DNA of 64,000 bases from the NCBI GenBank assembly GCA_035041965.1, contig JAPYMA010002578.1, positions 1 through 64,000 of the forward strand. The letters run 5' to 3'. This DNA comes from Anisakis pegreffii. Lineage: Eukaryota > Nematoda > Chromadorea > Rhabditida > Anisakidae. The notes below the pieces were generated by a model. The model saw nothing but the letters and a program-made list of their open reading frames with translations, was not told the DNA's origin and ran no database searches. How positions within the stretch are numbered: the stretch's first letter is position 1; the number at the start of each line of letters is the position of its first letter. The translations under genes were made by a program, and so were the position numbers. Of the stretch, positions 11,776 through 24,364 are shown in pieces.

Positions 11776-13607
11776 TTCTGTAACAACAAGCCACTGAGTT
11801 GATCGCAACGTAGTCATGAGCCTTGTTTTAGAAGGACTAAACCTCGCAAGAAAATTCACATAAGACTTGAAACGAACATGACTGAAACGGCACAAGCAAG
11901 GAGGACATTAGTTCACTCAAATTATCCGATTGTCCTCCAAAATTTTAAGCTCTTGCTATGATTGTTCATATACGAACCGATCTTCTGCAGATATGTAATG
12001 TGCAACGAACACACTGAAACAATTCCATGATAATAAGCTCAAATAATGGGCAATATTTATTTGTTTATGCAGTTATTTGTCATTTGAAAGGCATAAAGAA
12101 TCTACTGTACAATTACGAAATAACGAAATCATAACGCGATTAATGAGTATTTAAACTTACTCGAGAATATTTTCATTGCAGATGAACTCCACTTCAAAAA
12201 CGAGAAAAAGCTGATATAAAAGACCACGATTCAGTCCATTTCTACTTCAACTATGAACAATTTATGTGACGATATCACAGAGAAAACACTCATAGTTGAG
12301 TTTCATAACTCTGATGTTAACATTTTGATATTCAGTTCATTCAAAAGATCACATATTCTTACAAATACCAATAAACAATTATAAAGGTGATACAATCGGA
12401 ATGAAGATAATTTCAAAACCATGATAATAAGAAAAAGTAATGAACCACAACACAGAATCAAAAATGAACCCGAACAAACAGAGTATTTTTCATTAGGGAA
12501 TGAAAAGCGACAAATCTCAATTGCTGAAACGTTGTCACCTCATCAAACGAAATGCATACCGAACAAACCAGTGAACATAATATAGATCTACAAAAATCGC
12601 CTGCTACATTCTAATTCACAAATCTAACAGACAAGTTAAATGACATTTTCAGTAACTAACTCGACTTTCATTGACATTAAACAAAATGATGCACACACAC
12701 ACCCCAATATGCCAGTTCATTTCAATGACTAGAATTAACTGAATTTAAGTTTGCAAATACTTCTTTCTGACCAAGTGCAAACGATCCGTTCAATCCACTT
12801 AGATGACTAAACGAGAATGTTTTAACGGTAAAATTTGCAAGAGCATTAAACAATTTCAATGAATATATCATTCATTTGTAACAACTTTCAATTGAACAGC
12901 AAATAAAAACCACTGAAAATATAGCAATGTAATCATTAAAAATATAGCGAACAATACTTAAATATTTGAAAATAATAGACACAGTAAGGCAGTACAATGA
13001 GTTAAATCAAATATGATAAAGCATTCATCCTCTATGCGAAAGAGGACGAAATAGAAGGGAATGACCGGACATCATAATACTGAATCTACAAAGAGTTACT
13101 CAAAAAACGAGCAATTTTCCCTTATTTTCCATTATCACGCAATACATTTTGGTCTTTTTCAGGTGTACGAGTACAACTAAACTCGTATAATGTGACTGCT
13201 TCATGAACTGTTATCATAAAACCGCGTTCAACTTATACTACGGGTTATATTTTAGTTCCGCTGATACAGCTTACCCTCACAAGCAGTATTAATCAATTGA
13301 AAACGATATCATGAATTAATTCACAGGAATGAAGTCAATACAAAAAATGCGCATAAAAGAACGTACTAAGTACGCGAATCTCAATAAATTTCGATTAGTT
13401 AAAAATATAAATAAACAATTACAATTTATGAGTGCTCAATTAGGATAATTTCTTCGAATTTTAAAAAAATATTCAAAAATATAGTCTCTGAGCATTTTTA
13501 AACTTCTGAAAAATATTTGAAACACTGGGATATCTTAGCAATATGCCCGCATATCCAAGCAGCACAAATGAAAGAAGTAAAGTGCGGTGAATGGATCGAT
13601 AAGCAAA
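11776..13607. other. Intergenic between torsin and TAF11
   Basis: A long, A-rich stretch with many short direct motifs and no ORF or exon I can support on either strand. It should contain the torsin 3' untranslated region and the TAF11 promoter. Confidence 0.5.
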
Positions 13608-16600
13608 TCAAAGTGAATCATCATCGATATGATCAGTCTTATCATCATCATTATCATCAAGTGAATTCAGTCTTCGTAAACGTTCTCGTTCCTTCGCTCG
13701 TTCGGCTGATATCAAGAGTTCGGTTTTTTGCGCAACCCTCTTGCATCCGGACGACGAATAGATCGGGTCCGATTTCGGGAAATACTAAAAATTATTTCCT
13801 GCTTCAATCTTTCCGCTCATTTTTTCCAACTGCATCAAGCACTCGTTCAAAATCATCAAATGTCAATTTCTTTCCCTCCTGCTTAAGAAATTTTTGAGAT
13901 GTTATTGGAAGCGATTCGTCCCACGAATCTCAGCTCAAAGCATAACCTTTTTTGTTGAAATTACAACAATTAGATTCTTTGATCACTGTTTACGGTCATA
14001 TAATTCAAAGTTTCGAGGGCAGTTTCAGCAACTTTTTATATGTTACCAGCGGGTGGTAAATGAAACTTTTCGATGGCAAATGTGAGCAATCTCAAAGCGT
14101 AGCAGACTACGTATTCAGTGATTATTTAAAACAATTTGCACCTGTAAGGAGTCAGCAATTTTTGCGATTCGTTCATCAGTCGGTGTGAAATTGTGTGATT
14201 TCATATAGTCTCGAATACACAATAGAACATGCCGCCTTTCCAGCGGTAGAAACGGTATGAAATGATCGATCAAATGCGTTGAGATCAGCTCACTCATTTT
14301 TAAGCCACCTGAATTGAATGGTGTTCTCGTCAAATACAATAGTTATTGTAAGATCGAACCCAAACCGTCATTATTCCAATAAATTTACTCAAAAAAAAAC
14401 TATATCAATCTGCCCAATGACTAATTTGCATATAGCAAAATTTATCACTGGAACTTCCATTGTCCTCATAATCCATTGCTCTTCATTCAGATATGCCAAT
14501 ATTTAGAAACACAACAGAACCTTATTATGCTCATCGATAGCACAGACATTGAAATTTATTCGAAACCACTTGTAAATTTGTCTGTTTGCAGTAAATGAGC
14601 GATTTTTTCAACTACTTCAAACAGCTCAATCGGACATTTCAAGCAAATCTTAAGTATACCATCAGCGTTGAATGCACTCGGTATGAGAACTTTTTCCATT
14701 TCATTCAGTGTGATCTTTTCACGAAGTTCACCAGATTGGTAATGTTTTAGCGTTTTTTCGGTTATTTCATTACCACCAGAATTACTGCAAATGATCTGAT
14801 AGTGTTAAATCAAATAATAATATATACATTACACTTTAAAATTCTTGATTGGTTTGTCTTGAGGAATTTTCTGAATGTTTAATGGTTTAAAACTGTTATT
14901 AGAATGGTTCAACCGTTCTTACAATGGCTTAAAAAATAAGAAACTCAAGAAAAGAGATGCTGCGTTCGTTATCTGTTCAATAATAAAATTTTGCCATCTT
15001 GTAGCAAGTCATCCAAATTTCACGAAACAACAAAAGTGAATAAGACGAACTCACCTTAGAAAGATGAACACACTTTTTCGATAATCAATTCCCTCCAAGT
15101 CTTCATAGTGGTCAATGAACGGTTTTATTGCATTCATTACTGTCGGTGGCATCTTATCCACTTCGTCAAATATGAACAAACTTCGTTCACACATCGAAAC
15201 GTTTCCGTGTATCCATTGTCGTAAGTTTTGCTACAATAAAACCACTCATATATGATGTCAATAATCATTATATTTGAATTTATGTTTAACTGATGAGGAA
15301 TCTAATCATCTGTCCGAATCAGCCTCATTAATATCAACTGATCCGTCTATTCAAAGCAAACAACTTTCAGTCATCAAACAAGTTTGTTCGTTCTAGGATT
15401 ATATTCCAGAAGCTGAATAATCTAACAATTGAAACCACTCAAAATCGCTTCCTAATTCAAATGTAAAGGCTGCACTCAGCATAGAGCACACCATTCGTTC
15501 AGTTGTACTATTGCGATCATATTGTCATCAAAAATCGCTCATACGTTTCAAAACATTCAAAGCAATATGCATCGATAAATGATTATTAAGATAATAGAAA
15601 CCTGATAGATGTTCACGTGTTCGGGATTAGCGAAGTGTAATGTTGATATGAACTGATGTACGAATTCACTTTTCATTCCTTTTCTGCAACGAAATATAAA
15701 GAATTGAAATTTCTAACTCCCTGAAAGAAAAACTCTGAACAGAAATTGATAAACATAAACTCCTGAATATTCTATTAATAAAACAAATATATGAATGAAG
15801 ATGGACAAACCAAATATATAATATCAACTGATAAACTGGACAATGTGTGTAATATAAACAGATAGAATAAAGCAAAAGAAATCAACAACTAACTTGAACA
15901 TATTTTCAGCAATCATACTGGTTAAATAGTTTTTACCACATCCTGTCCATCCATGAAAAGAGATTACTAATGCTTTCTTTGGATCTCTGCAAACACTCCA
16001 TATATTATAGCTTGCAATAAAGCGTGAAAACTATTAAAATATGACATGTAACAATACTCGAAAATGAGAATAATAAAAAAAAGATTCGTTAGTTATCAGC
16101 AAAATACACTCACTTATTTTTCATATGTGCCTCGATAGCAGGCACAGCAGTTTGTTGGGCTAGGTGTTGCCCGTACAGTTTCAGATGCATCGTTCTATGC
16201 AATCCTTAAATGACAATCTCTTTCGACTCGTACAAACATTTCATTTAGAGAAAAATCTCAACCCAGACCCAATCGTAACATCAAGCCTATGGAACCAGTC
16301 TGACCACTCTTCACCTATCCGTGAACATAAACTTGAAAACTGATTTACTACCCCACGTATGCGCCTAGTCTTGTCCTCACAATCGGTAATCTCCCTCATA
16401 AACATTCCTCACTTCGAGGAAATTTCCTACCCAAAATATTATTTCGATTTATGCAATGAAAAAAAATTTCCTTGATGAATTCTTGAATTATTTGCGGAAG
16501 GCAATAGAAAATATTCATTCAAGTCCGCATCATATACTCTTGCTGATCACACTAATTCAGTTTTATCAAGACGATTTAATCAATCCTTGATAATTACCTT

Positions 16601-16895
16601 GTTCGTTTACCTTGATTATAACTATTCCTACTGAGGTGACAATGATGATAACAATAACGACTAAAACAATCAAGAGACAAATGAATTCAAAGAAATTAAC
16701 AAATAAACAAACGAATGATTAATCGCCTAACAAACCATCAGAATCAAAATGTATCCAATTGTCCGTACAACATTCAAAATATTTACATTTCACCATCTGA
16801 TAACTACCATAAAACAGCGGTAAGGCCAATGCTGATGCACCGCCAACGATTACACTTATTAGTTCCGCATTGATCTGCAACCGTTCCAATACCAT
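13608..16895 (-). CDS. Torsin family AAA+ ATPase
   Basis: Torsins are AAA+ ATPases of the ER lumen and nuclear envelope that need membrane cofactors of the LAP1/LULL1 type. Eight exons join in phase: 16895-16732, 16194-16114, 15986-15894, 15683-15602, 15230-15055, 14784-14660, 14308-14142 and 13784-13608, giving 354 residues. An N-terminal hydrophobic stretch (residues 11-30) precedes a cysteine-containing 'KCKYFECC' segment. Walker A reads GWTGCGKN (94-101), with the torsin-typical Asn. Walker B is 'LFIFDEVDK' with Asp162/Glu163. The 'SNSGG' loop follows near 199, then 'LIDHFIPFLPLERRHV', and the sensor-2 'SGCK' at 308-311. The C-terminus carries a charged helix and an Asp-rich tail (about residues 320-354) beyond the usual torsin end. 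The ATG at 16895 has an in-frame stop just upstream; a separate signal-peptide exon may have been missed. The exon 1 donor was chosen to keep the frame. Confidence 0.93.
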
Positions 16896-18273
16896 CGCTT
16901 AGTTCGATTCATTTATCGTTAGAGATTTACTATATTTCTGGTTAATCTTCGAGATATTTCTCGCACTAAACTCGTCAGTTTCTCACTGTCTCTCATTATG
17001 AGATATATAATTTTCGAAATGTTTCGAGCCTTATAGGAAATGAAGAAAATGAAAGTTTTTGAAAACATCATTCCATATTTTGAACCATTCACAATGAGAA
17101 ACCTCAATGTTATAATCAAGGATCTTGAACTTGTTAGAATCATGTTCAAGTCAAACACTTGTAGGTAATCTGATGTAATTTAACGTCAAGATATTACGGA
17201 CATAAGAAAGGATATGATATATTTGCATTTCATTACGATCACATCAATGATCATAAGTAAAGAGTGAATGAAACTCACATTTACTGTGAGCAATTGAAAT
17301 ATGACTAGCAGCGATAATAATAATGATTCATGAAACCAGTTCATTGCAAATTCTATCACTACAATATCCTAAAGTCGTATTCAATTAGAACCATTGACCC
17401 TGAAAATTTCAGTGATTCAGTTTCGTGAATTGCTATCAAAAATTCTCGCAGGCACGCTTCTTTCTGCAGAAAATTTCAGTCTCAATCTTGAGCAAGTCTA
17501 TGAACTTCCATTCAAAATCATCAACCGAATTTTGACCTTCAGTGAGAAATAACTGGTTCAAAGGAGAATAAGCGACCGCTTCAAACGAGGAGAATAAACG
17601 CAAAAAATGTCCCGAATCAAAAACAAAAGTAATCTGCCAGGACGTGTTCTGTGAACACAACGTTCAATGAAGCAAACAAAAAGCCTCCAATAATCAAAAT
17701 TGAGTTATTATTGTGAAGAAAAGTAACATTAATAAAGTCCAAACAATACAATCAACATATACAAATGACTTATATACAAGCAAACATGAACTGGAACATA
17801 ACTGAATTCAATTCAAACTCCTATGGAGTGCATATTCATAAGTGATAAAAATATTCCGAAACTGAGAAAATCTTCAGTGAAAAGAGGAGCAATTTTTCAA
17901 AAAAAGAAAGAAATCAACGTTACTGCTACACAAGTTCACGTCAAACAATAAAGATAACGCCACAAAAAAAGTAATAATCCAGTAAACAAGACGTATGCTT
18001 GAGATCATTAACTAAAGGCGAGAAAAGTAAGAAATGGAAGAGATTTTATCTCCTTCCGAAATTCTACAAACGATCACTGACGAAAGTTTTCGCAACTACG
18101 TTTGTGACTTCTCCATTTTGATGGAATTGGCTGATGAAACTGATTATGAATCGCACAAAAAATCTATGCGTTTTGCGAAGAAATTTTGTTTTCATACCGT
18201 TGTAAACGAACAATTGTCATAGCACCATCTTATTTTCACTGATAAAAACATCAGCAGAAATAACATTCACAAA
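16896..18273. other. Between torsin and RNASEH2C; one unassigned ORF
   Basis: No supported exon chain. A 74-codon minus-strand reading frame at 17436-17660 follows a CAG acceptor-like site at 17640 and looks protein-like but matches nothing I know. It could be an unplaced 5' exon of torsin or chance. The first-exon signal peptide of torsin, if separate, would lie here. Confidence 0.35.
18034..18222 (+). CDS. Hypothetical 62-residue ORF
   Basis: An ATG-initiated plus-strand frame of 62 codons lies within the spacer between torsin and RNASEH2C, opposite to its neighbours. It starts 'MEEILSPSEILQTITDESF' and has an acidic, alternating polar and hydrophobic composition that resembles a folded helical protein more than chance AT-rich translation. 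It could be a first exon, since 'CATACCGTT' is followed by a GTAAAC donor-like site, or a tiny gene. I do not recognise it. Its status rests on composition only. Confidence 0.25.
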   Translation: MEEILSPSEILQTITDESFRNYVCDFSILMELADETDYESHKKSMRFAKKFCFHTVVNEQLS

Positions 18274-19054
18274 TCAGTCATCATCTACAGCTAAATCATT
18301 TGCTATTCTAAGGAAATTAATCGCTCTGGGCAGTGGATTCCTTTCGGATGGCTTCCGATCGTATTCCCATAACATGAAATCGCTCGTCGACGCCTCTGCA
18401 TCGAATACCTGCTGCTCACCGCCTATAAATAAAGTGTTTATCTCTTGTGGTTCGTGTTGGATAAAAAATTGATCAATTGGATAACGAATTGAATCGAAAT
18501 GGCGCTCCGTCTCACCTTTATTATTGAAACGTTCTTTCACAACGAACATCTTATATCCATCGGGTAATTTCTGAATTGATCCATTGAGTAAATGACCTCG
18601 GAATGTTGATATTTCATTACCATCTAAATTTTCAAAACGTAAATACCCATCACCGAAGAAAACACTGATAGTGAATGCTTTCAATGTACTGACGGAATTA
18701 CAATTTATGTGAAATTGACGACATCTTAAGATTTGCAAAATATTGATCACGAAGAAAAATTTGGAACCGATATATGAATGAAGCTCTTCAATGATAAGAC
18801 TATTCCATCTGCAAATTCATAAACTAATCCAACACAAAGGCGAATAAAATATCAAACAAACAAATATCAAACAATGCACGAAGTCTTCAAAACAGAACCG
18901 ACTAACTTTCGTCGACTTTCTCTCGTTGGAAATATGCTTGAACGTTTGCGCCACCCGTATAGCCTAGATGACAGGGTAGGAGATGAATTTGCGATGCACA
19001 CTTTTCTGATGCACTGTTCACTTGATTCAGAATTACTTTCGGCTTGACATTCAT
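18274..19054 (-). CDS. rnaseh2c: RNase H2 subunit C
   Basis: RNASEH2C is a non-catalytic subunit of RNase H2, which removes ribonucleotides from DNA and degrades RNA-DNA hybrids. Exon 1 runs 19054-18907 from an ATG and contains the family hallmark 'QIHLLPCHLGYTGGANVQAYF' in part (residues 22-42). Exon 2 ends at the TGA at 18274 and carries 'STFRGHLLNG', 'LPDGYKMFVVKE', a late 'FMLWEYDRKP' and a C-terminal 'LPRAINFLRIAN' segment, matching the human RNASEH2C order of FRGR-LxG, Glu-rich loop and W-containing strand. The exon junction is unresolved: the strong donor at 18907 (phase 1) fits an acceptor at about 18677, giving 183 residues, whereas the more typical CAG at 18688 would need another donor. 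The start lies roughly 550 bases downstream of the preceding gene on the same strand. Confidence 0.85.
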
Positions 19055-19610
19055 TGAATCGAATCGAATGGCTGCTATTCACCTTCAATTGGTGAAAGGG
19101 TACAATGGGAAATGAGATGATGGAAACATCTTCATGACGAACAACGAACGCATAAAATTTTCGAACCACAATTGAATATAAGACCTCATTCGTCGGTTTA
19201 AACATTACCACCTAATACGATCAGTGTTCTTCATTCTCAACACAATGTTAAACTTTATTAAGTAATTGAGATGTTCAATACATATTCACAAGAAATAAAG
19301 AACAAGGCAATGAGCTGACATGAATATATTATCAAAAATTAGCGATAAATACGATCAATAAACATGGATAAAGCACTAAGAGTTTATATACATTAAGCAG
19401 ATAGTTCAATATGGAATATTGAGAGAACAACAGAATGTGAGACCGGATACTGGTTTAAAATCTTATATATTTAACAAGAGACCATAGTATCGCCCGACTT
19501 GGGCTTGACGAAGACACTGATATTGGTACTGAACTCAGTTTCCAGAGATACTTCAAATTGCACGAAAATTCCGCAGAATATTTTCGTTTCACCAGAATGC
19601 ATACCATATT

Positions 19611-21562
19611 CTAATGGTTGCTGGATAAATTATAATCGATTAAATTCATTACGTTCACTCCTCCTTCAGTTTCGTCTTGAGCGAATAAATTTCTCAAATT
19701 TTCAGCAAATGTTAATAACGGATCCCAATTTTGGAATTGTATTGATTTTAGAAAATTCTGATCATCGCACTTAATGGATCTGGGAAATGAACTAGGAACG
19801 TGCCAATCGATCAGAAACGTTAAACGAATCTCCTTCAACTTCATTCCTCCATTTTCACTCTTCGCATAATCCACATTGATCTGAAATAAAAACACTTCCT
19901 TATTGTCAGCAATAAATCTGTTCGACTTTTTGTGACAAAAGATTATGGCAAAAGATTACTGATACTGACACAATTGCAGGACACAACGAATCTATAACAG
20001 ATTCAAGCTCGAGTGTTTTCATGAGTGTTTCATATGAAGATTTTGTTGCTGCCTCACTATTAAATCATTCCGTAAATCCAGTGTCTGTATAGCAATTCAC
20101 AGAACACTCAAGATAAACTCAATCCTAGCAGTCTGTCTCCTAACTGCTCTAAACTTAACCATCGGTTTGTATCTTGGCCACCTGATGTTCAACCTGAGTC
20201 TAAGTTAACAATCGGGTCGGGCGACAAACCCTCACCAACGTCTCACAGTTCAGATTCTAGCGCTTCTGCGATCGAGCTCGCAGTTTCTCAGTTCATAAAA
20301 TTTATCAATCAAACGAATAATCCGCACCAAGAGACACTCTTCATCGCCTTCTTCGGCTCCATCTTCAAGTTTCAGTTGCCAATCAATGAATTTGAATGGG
20401 TAATTCAATTCAGAACATTCTACAATCGCATAATCAAGCCTGAAATTTGATTGTTCCTCAAAAAATTTCATTAACCACTTCAACATTCATCAGAAAACCC
20501 TCCTTATGCGTTGATGCTAAGCACTGACCAGGTCATTAGTTGAGCTCTTCAATTCACTTACAAGATGTGTACCAATCTTACCTAATTTGAATTCTTACAT
20601 TTGGAATGTGTGGAATCTTTATAGTTCATTGAATGTTTGATAAATGAAATTTGACGTGATAAATGAAATAATGAACTGAATATGAGAATATTATGTGGCA
20701 TGAGAAAATCAAATAATGAAAAATATTTGATGCTAAATGAAACAATACAAAAAATGATGAAGTGCTTACAAGTTGCATAGATCAGAGAAAGTGTTACAAA
20801 CAGCTAGCAAACTAGACTCTTCGTTCCATTCAAACGTGAACGAGCCGTTCAGTGTTGACTCGATACGAGGTGCTGCTCTAGGGAATTGCTCAGAGCGAAA
20901 CAGGCGGAGTGATGCTTCTAGCGAAATGAATCTGAACTGGTTTGATAAGGAACCATAGGTAATGATTGTGAACCGTGCAAATCAGGTGCTTCATGTGACA
21001 GACCTAGTCTGTTTTTGATGAATGTTTGATATCGTATACGAAATTTAAAACAGTATAAGATGAGCAGTGAATATTCCGATGGTGGAATTTGTTTGCATTA
21101 GACCGTCTCTTATTGTTTCGTTTTTCAACCACGCAATGATCTACATAACTCACAATAATTCAGTTTACAATAATTGATTCCAAACTGGAATAGGATGAAC
21201 TAGCAAACTTCGGAAATTTTTAGAAGATGACGGAAGAATTCAAGAGAACATTTTGACCTTAAATGAACAGTGACTGAATCAAGCCAATTTTCACCGAAAT
21301 CGACTTCGTATTCCGTCTCCAACATATCACCGACGTCACAAAGCCATCGCCAGTGATTATCGTTTAGAGGTCTTTTGCTGAGCCATAACTCTGGGAGGGT
21401 TTTCTGAGAGTCTGTTCGAATAATATCACATTCCATGGCATCACCTTGCTTCCATGAGGTGTTCGATGCATTGATTGTGAGCTCAGCTGAACCACTCGGC
21501 ACATCCAAACGTTCAGCGAATACACTCCATGGGTCAATTTCTATGCCGTTCGCTATGGACAT
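19611..21562 (-). CDS. Tandem UEV/RWD-fold protein, FANCL- or BRE-like
   Basis: Exons 21562-21258, 20931-20770, 20439-20328 and 19880-19611 join in phase from a true ATG to a TAG stop, giving 282 residues. The second exon has 'FPRAAPRIES' followed by 'FEWNEESSLLAVCNTFSDL', which resembles the close of a FANCL RWD domain (a Trp, then SSL and an aliphatic helix). The last exon has 'KEIRLTFLIDWHVPSSFP' and 'QNWDPLLTFAENLRNLF', like the second RWD domain of FANCL; BRE/BRCC45 C-terminal UEV is an alternative match. FANCL is the E3 of the Fanconi pathway and BRE a scaffold of BRCA1-A/BRISC. No C-terminal RING cysteines were found, so a canonical FANCL is not proven. The third exon could instead read through to a stop at 20250. 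The N-terminal 100 residues match nothing I know. RNASEH2C follows about 550 bases downstream. Confidence 0.5.
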
Positions 21563-24364
21563 AGATGAATTTCTATTGTGCGAATGAACCTTGAATTGGA
21601 AAGATGTTTAGATTGTAAGAACAGGAACATGACTGAATCAATGAATTAATCGCTAAAGGCGAACATCGTCTGAACAGAGAAACCGCTGACAAAACTCAAT
21701 GAACAATGTGTTATTTTGTAAGTTACAATGTGTTATTAATATTGAACGTTTGAAAGGAATTGAAAGCATTAAAAAACGGTAATTCTATAGAGAAGTTCGA
21801 TGGAACGATTCGATTGAAAATTTCTGGATAAGGAGAAAGGTTCTCGTCATTTGTTGAATAAAACGCATTGTTCGCAACATTTCAAATCTGATATAATTCA
21901 CTTTATAAACTATCGTTACATAACATTAATCCACTATTAAATACTCATATTCTGAATCAAATTAGCCAACTGAAAATCCCAGATTCATAGCCATTTATAT
22001 GACGCCTTCAGTTCGTGCTCTTCTTGATAAAATAAGATGGAAAGCTTGAACCGCTGATTCGATGGTTGCTAGGAAAAATATCACTTCTACTTAGACTTTT
22101 CTTCGAATACCGTTCAGTGATGATGCTATCTAAGAATTCAATTTAAACTCATTGGAATATATTCTCCAAGTGATTCGTACGCTTAACTTCGAGCACTCTC
22201 GAATACGATCATACGATCAGAGGTTGCTAAGCTTCAAGAATAAGAAGCTTAAGACCCTTTCGGCACGTTAAAGATGTCCATGAGCAGTTTCACGTCCGCT
22301 TTCAGATTAATTCTATTAAAACTTTCCATCTGTCTTCAGTACGTGAAGCATTTGATGAGAACCGCTTTCAACACCTCTTCAAACCATACCGAAGAAAGAA
22401 TTGCCGTGGAACACTCCTGATCTGAATATTCCATAGATGGCATCATTGTAGATTCTGTACATTTTTACAGTTTGTAAGAATCTTCGGAAACCTCTGCATT
22501 AAACACTTCATAGTCTTCGATTCTGCACGGTTATGGCCGATTCCAGTTATCCACTAACTTGATTCTGTTTGCCTCTGTTATAACTCCTAGTCTAGGCGTA
22601 CTGTAAAACACTGGGACAATATCAACATGAATATCGTTAAAACAGCCGTGAAAACAAACAAAATGCAAAATTTTATGTTGTTCTGAAACAAATCAGAAAG
22701 CAGCAACTGATTGTTCAAATGAGAAACTCTGATCGTGAGATTTGCAAAGAGAAATATGCAGAAAAGTGAACGCAAACCACTCGATAAGACTGCAAATGCT
22801 AACGCACAACGACTTCACGTCAACGAGCACAACCATGAACACTTCACTTTACTTTACTTCACTTTAACTTTACTCAACTTTACAGAAAAGAAGATGTCAA
22901 CTGTCAACAACAAATTAAAATGGAATATGAAAAACGAAAAAACAACACATCGACGTGGTTAAGTTAGTGGAGATGTGGATGTGGCTGATGGACGTGTGGC
23001 TCTAGCTGGTTGAAGGTGGCTGGCTGGTTTGATGAAGTGATGATGAGCTGATGATATTCACTGAGTGATTAGCAGCAGTGATAGGACTGATGAGACTGGA
23101 ACAATTGAGAGTAGGTCTTTTGAAAACACGATAAACTAGTTGAGGATTCTGCTGAAGGTTTCTTTGAAATTGAACAAGTTCAAAAGAATTTACAATGAAA
23201 TTGAAAGGATAAGACATAGCATGACTCGACAACAATACGACATCATAACAAAGATATTTCAGAGAGGAAATACCGGGTTCATGATAAATTCAACTGAGAA
23301 TGATGATAGACACGGCTCTAGACATTCTGTCGGGGAAACAGACCGTAACCGAATATGACCTGAGACTACGATGCTAAATCGGCTCTTCGTGATGATGAGA
23401 AATTACCCATAGTGGAATTATTACTGAGATGAAATTGTTCTGATTTCTTTCGATTAAATCGTTGTTCTTTTCAAAATCGACACTGAGATGGGTGGAAGAG
23501 CCAGCCGGGTAAGTCGGCTAAATGAGCAATTTGTGGAACTAACTGACCGTTCCGTCCCGCAAATTCGGGAAGATCATCGAGGATTGAGGAGAATGAAATG
23601 AAACGGAGGCCGAATAAATGCGTCAAAAGTGAGTGGTGGCTAGTGTGAATATACGGAACAAAATACGAAAAATTCAACTTGAACGTAAGTTTACGAGAAC
23701 AACAATAACAACAACGACTCAACAAGAATGTGAAAGATCGAAAATGAATTCAATTAAGTAATAATAGCATTGCTACAAAAGAATCTTAAATGATTGTCAA
23801 CTGAAACATTAAAAGCAAATAAAAGCTAAAATGAACAACAACAGATATCATTCAAATAGACTTTATTATATAGAACAGAACATAGAACATGGAACTGAAC
23901 ATAACAACTGAACGCGTGACCGAAATTAATTCATCTCAAACTGCATCAATGTCAAAAAGTCCATTCAAACTTTTAGCAAAATATACCAAATGAAATCAAG
24001 TTAATTCAGTTCAATACAAATCATTCAGTTCATTTGAACAATAAAGTTAGTCATTTCATGTCATATGAACGAGTCAAATGATCAGCCATACCCTTTCACT
24101 TCATATCAAAGATCATAACAATAAATGACATTTTATCTAGTCAATGAATTAACTGATCAGCCATGAACGTGCCACTTCGGATGGGTTTGAAGGGGTGGGG
24201 AAGGAAGGTTTGCGGTTCACTTAAAGGATCAGAGAGAATGATGAAGTGAGAAATGGGAGATTTTAGAGGTGATTGGGGACGAATGTGAACGAATGCTTTA
24301 AAAGATGGATTGTTTAGCTGTCTTTAGTGTTGTTGATATTTCCGAGCTGGATCCTAACTGACAA
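21563..24364. other. Between CNOT2 and the UEV/RWD gene
   Basis: No supported gene. A CACTTTACTTTACTT-type low-complexity run lies at 22843-22882. A minus-strand frame at 23471-23725 ends 'LADLPGWLFHPSQCRF' but has no acceptor in front and probably lies in the CNOT2 3' untranslated region. Confidence 0.4.

Noticed and set aside
19499..19640. A RING domain completing a FANCL gene
   Set aside because: A 'CGI' tripeptide appears in one frame, but the required spaced Cys/His residues are absent in all frames read.
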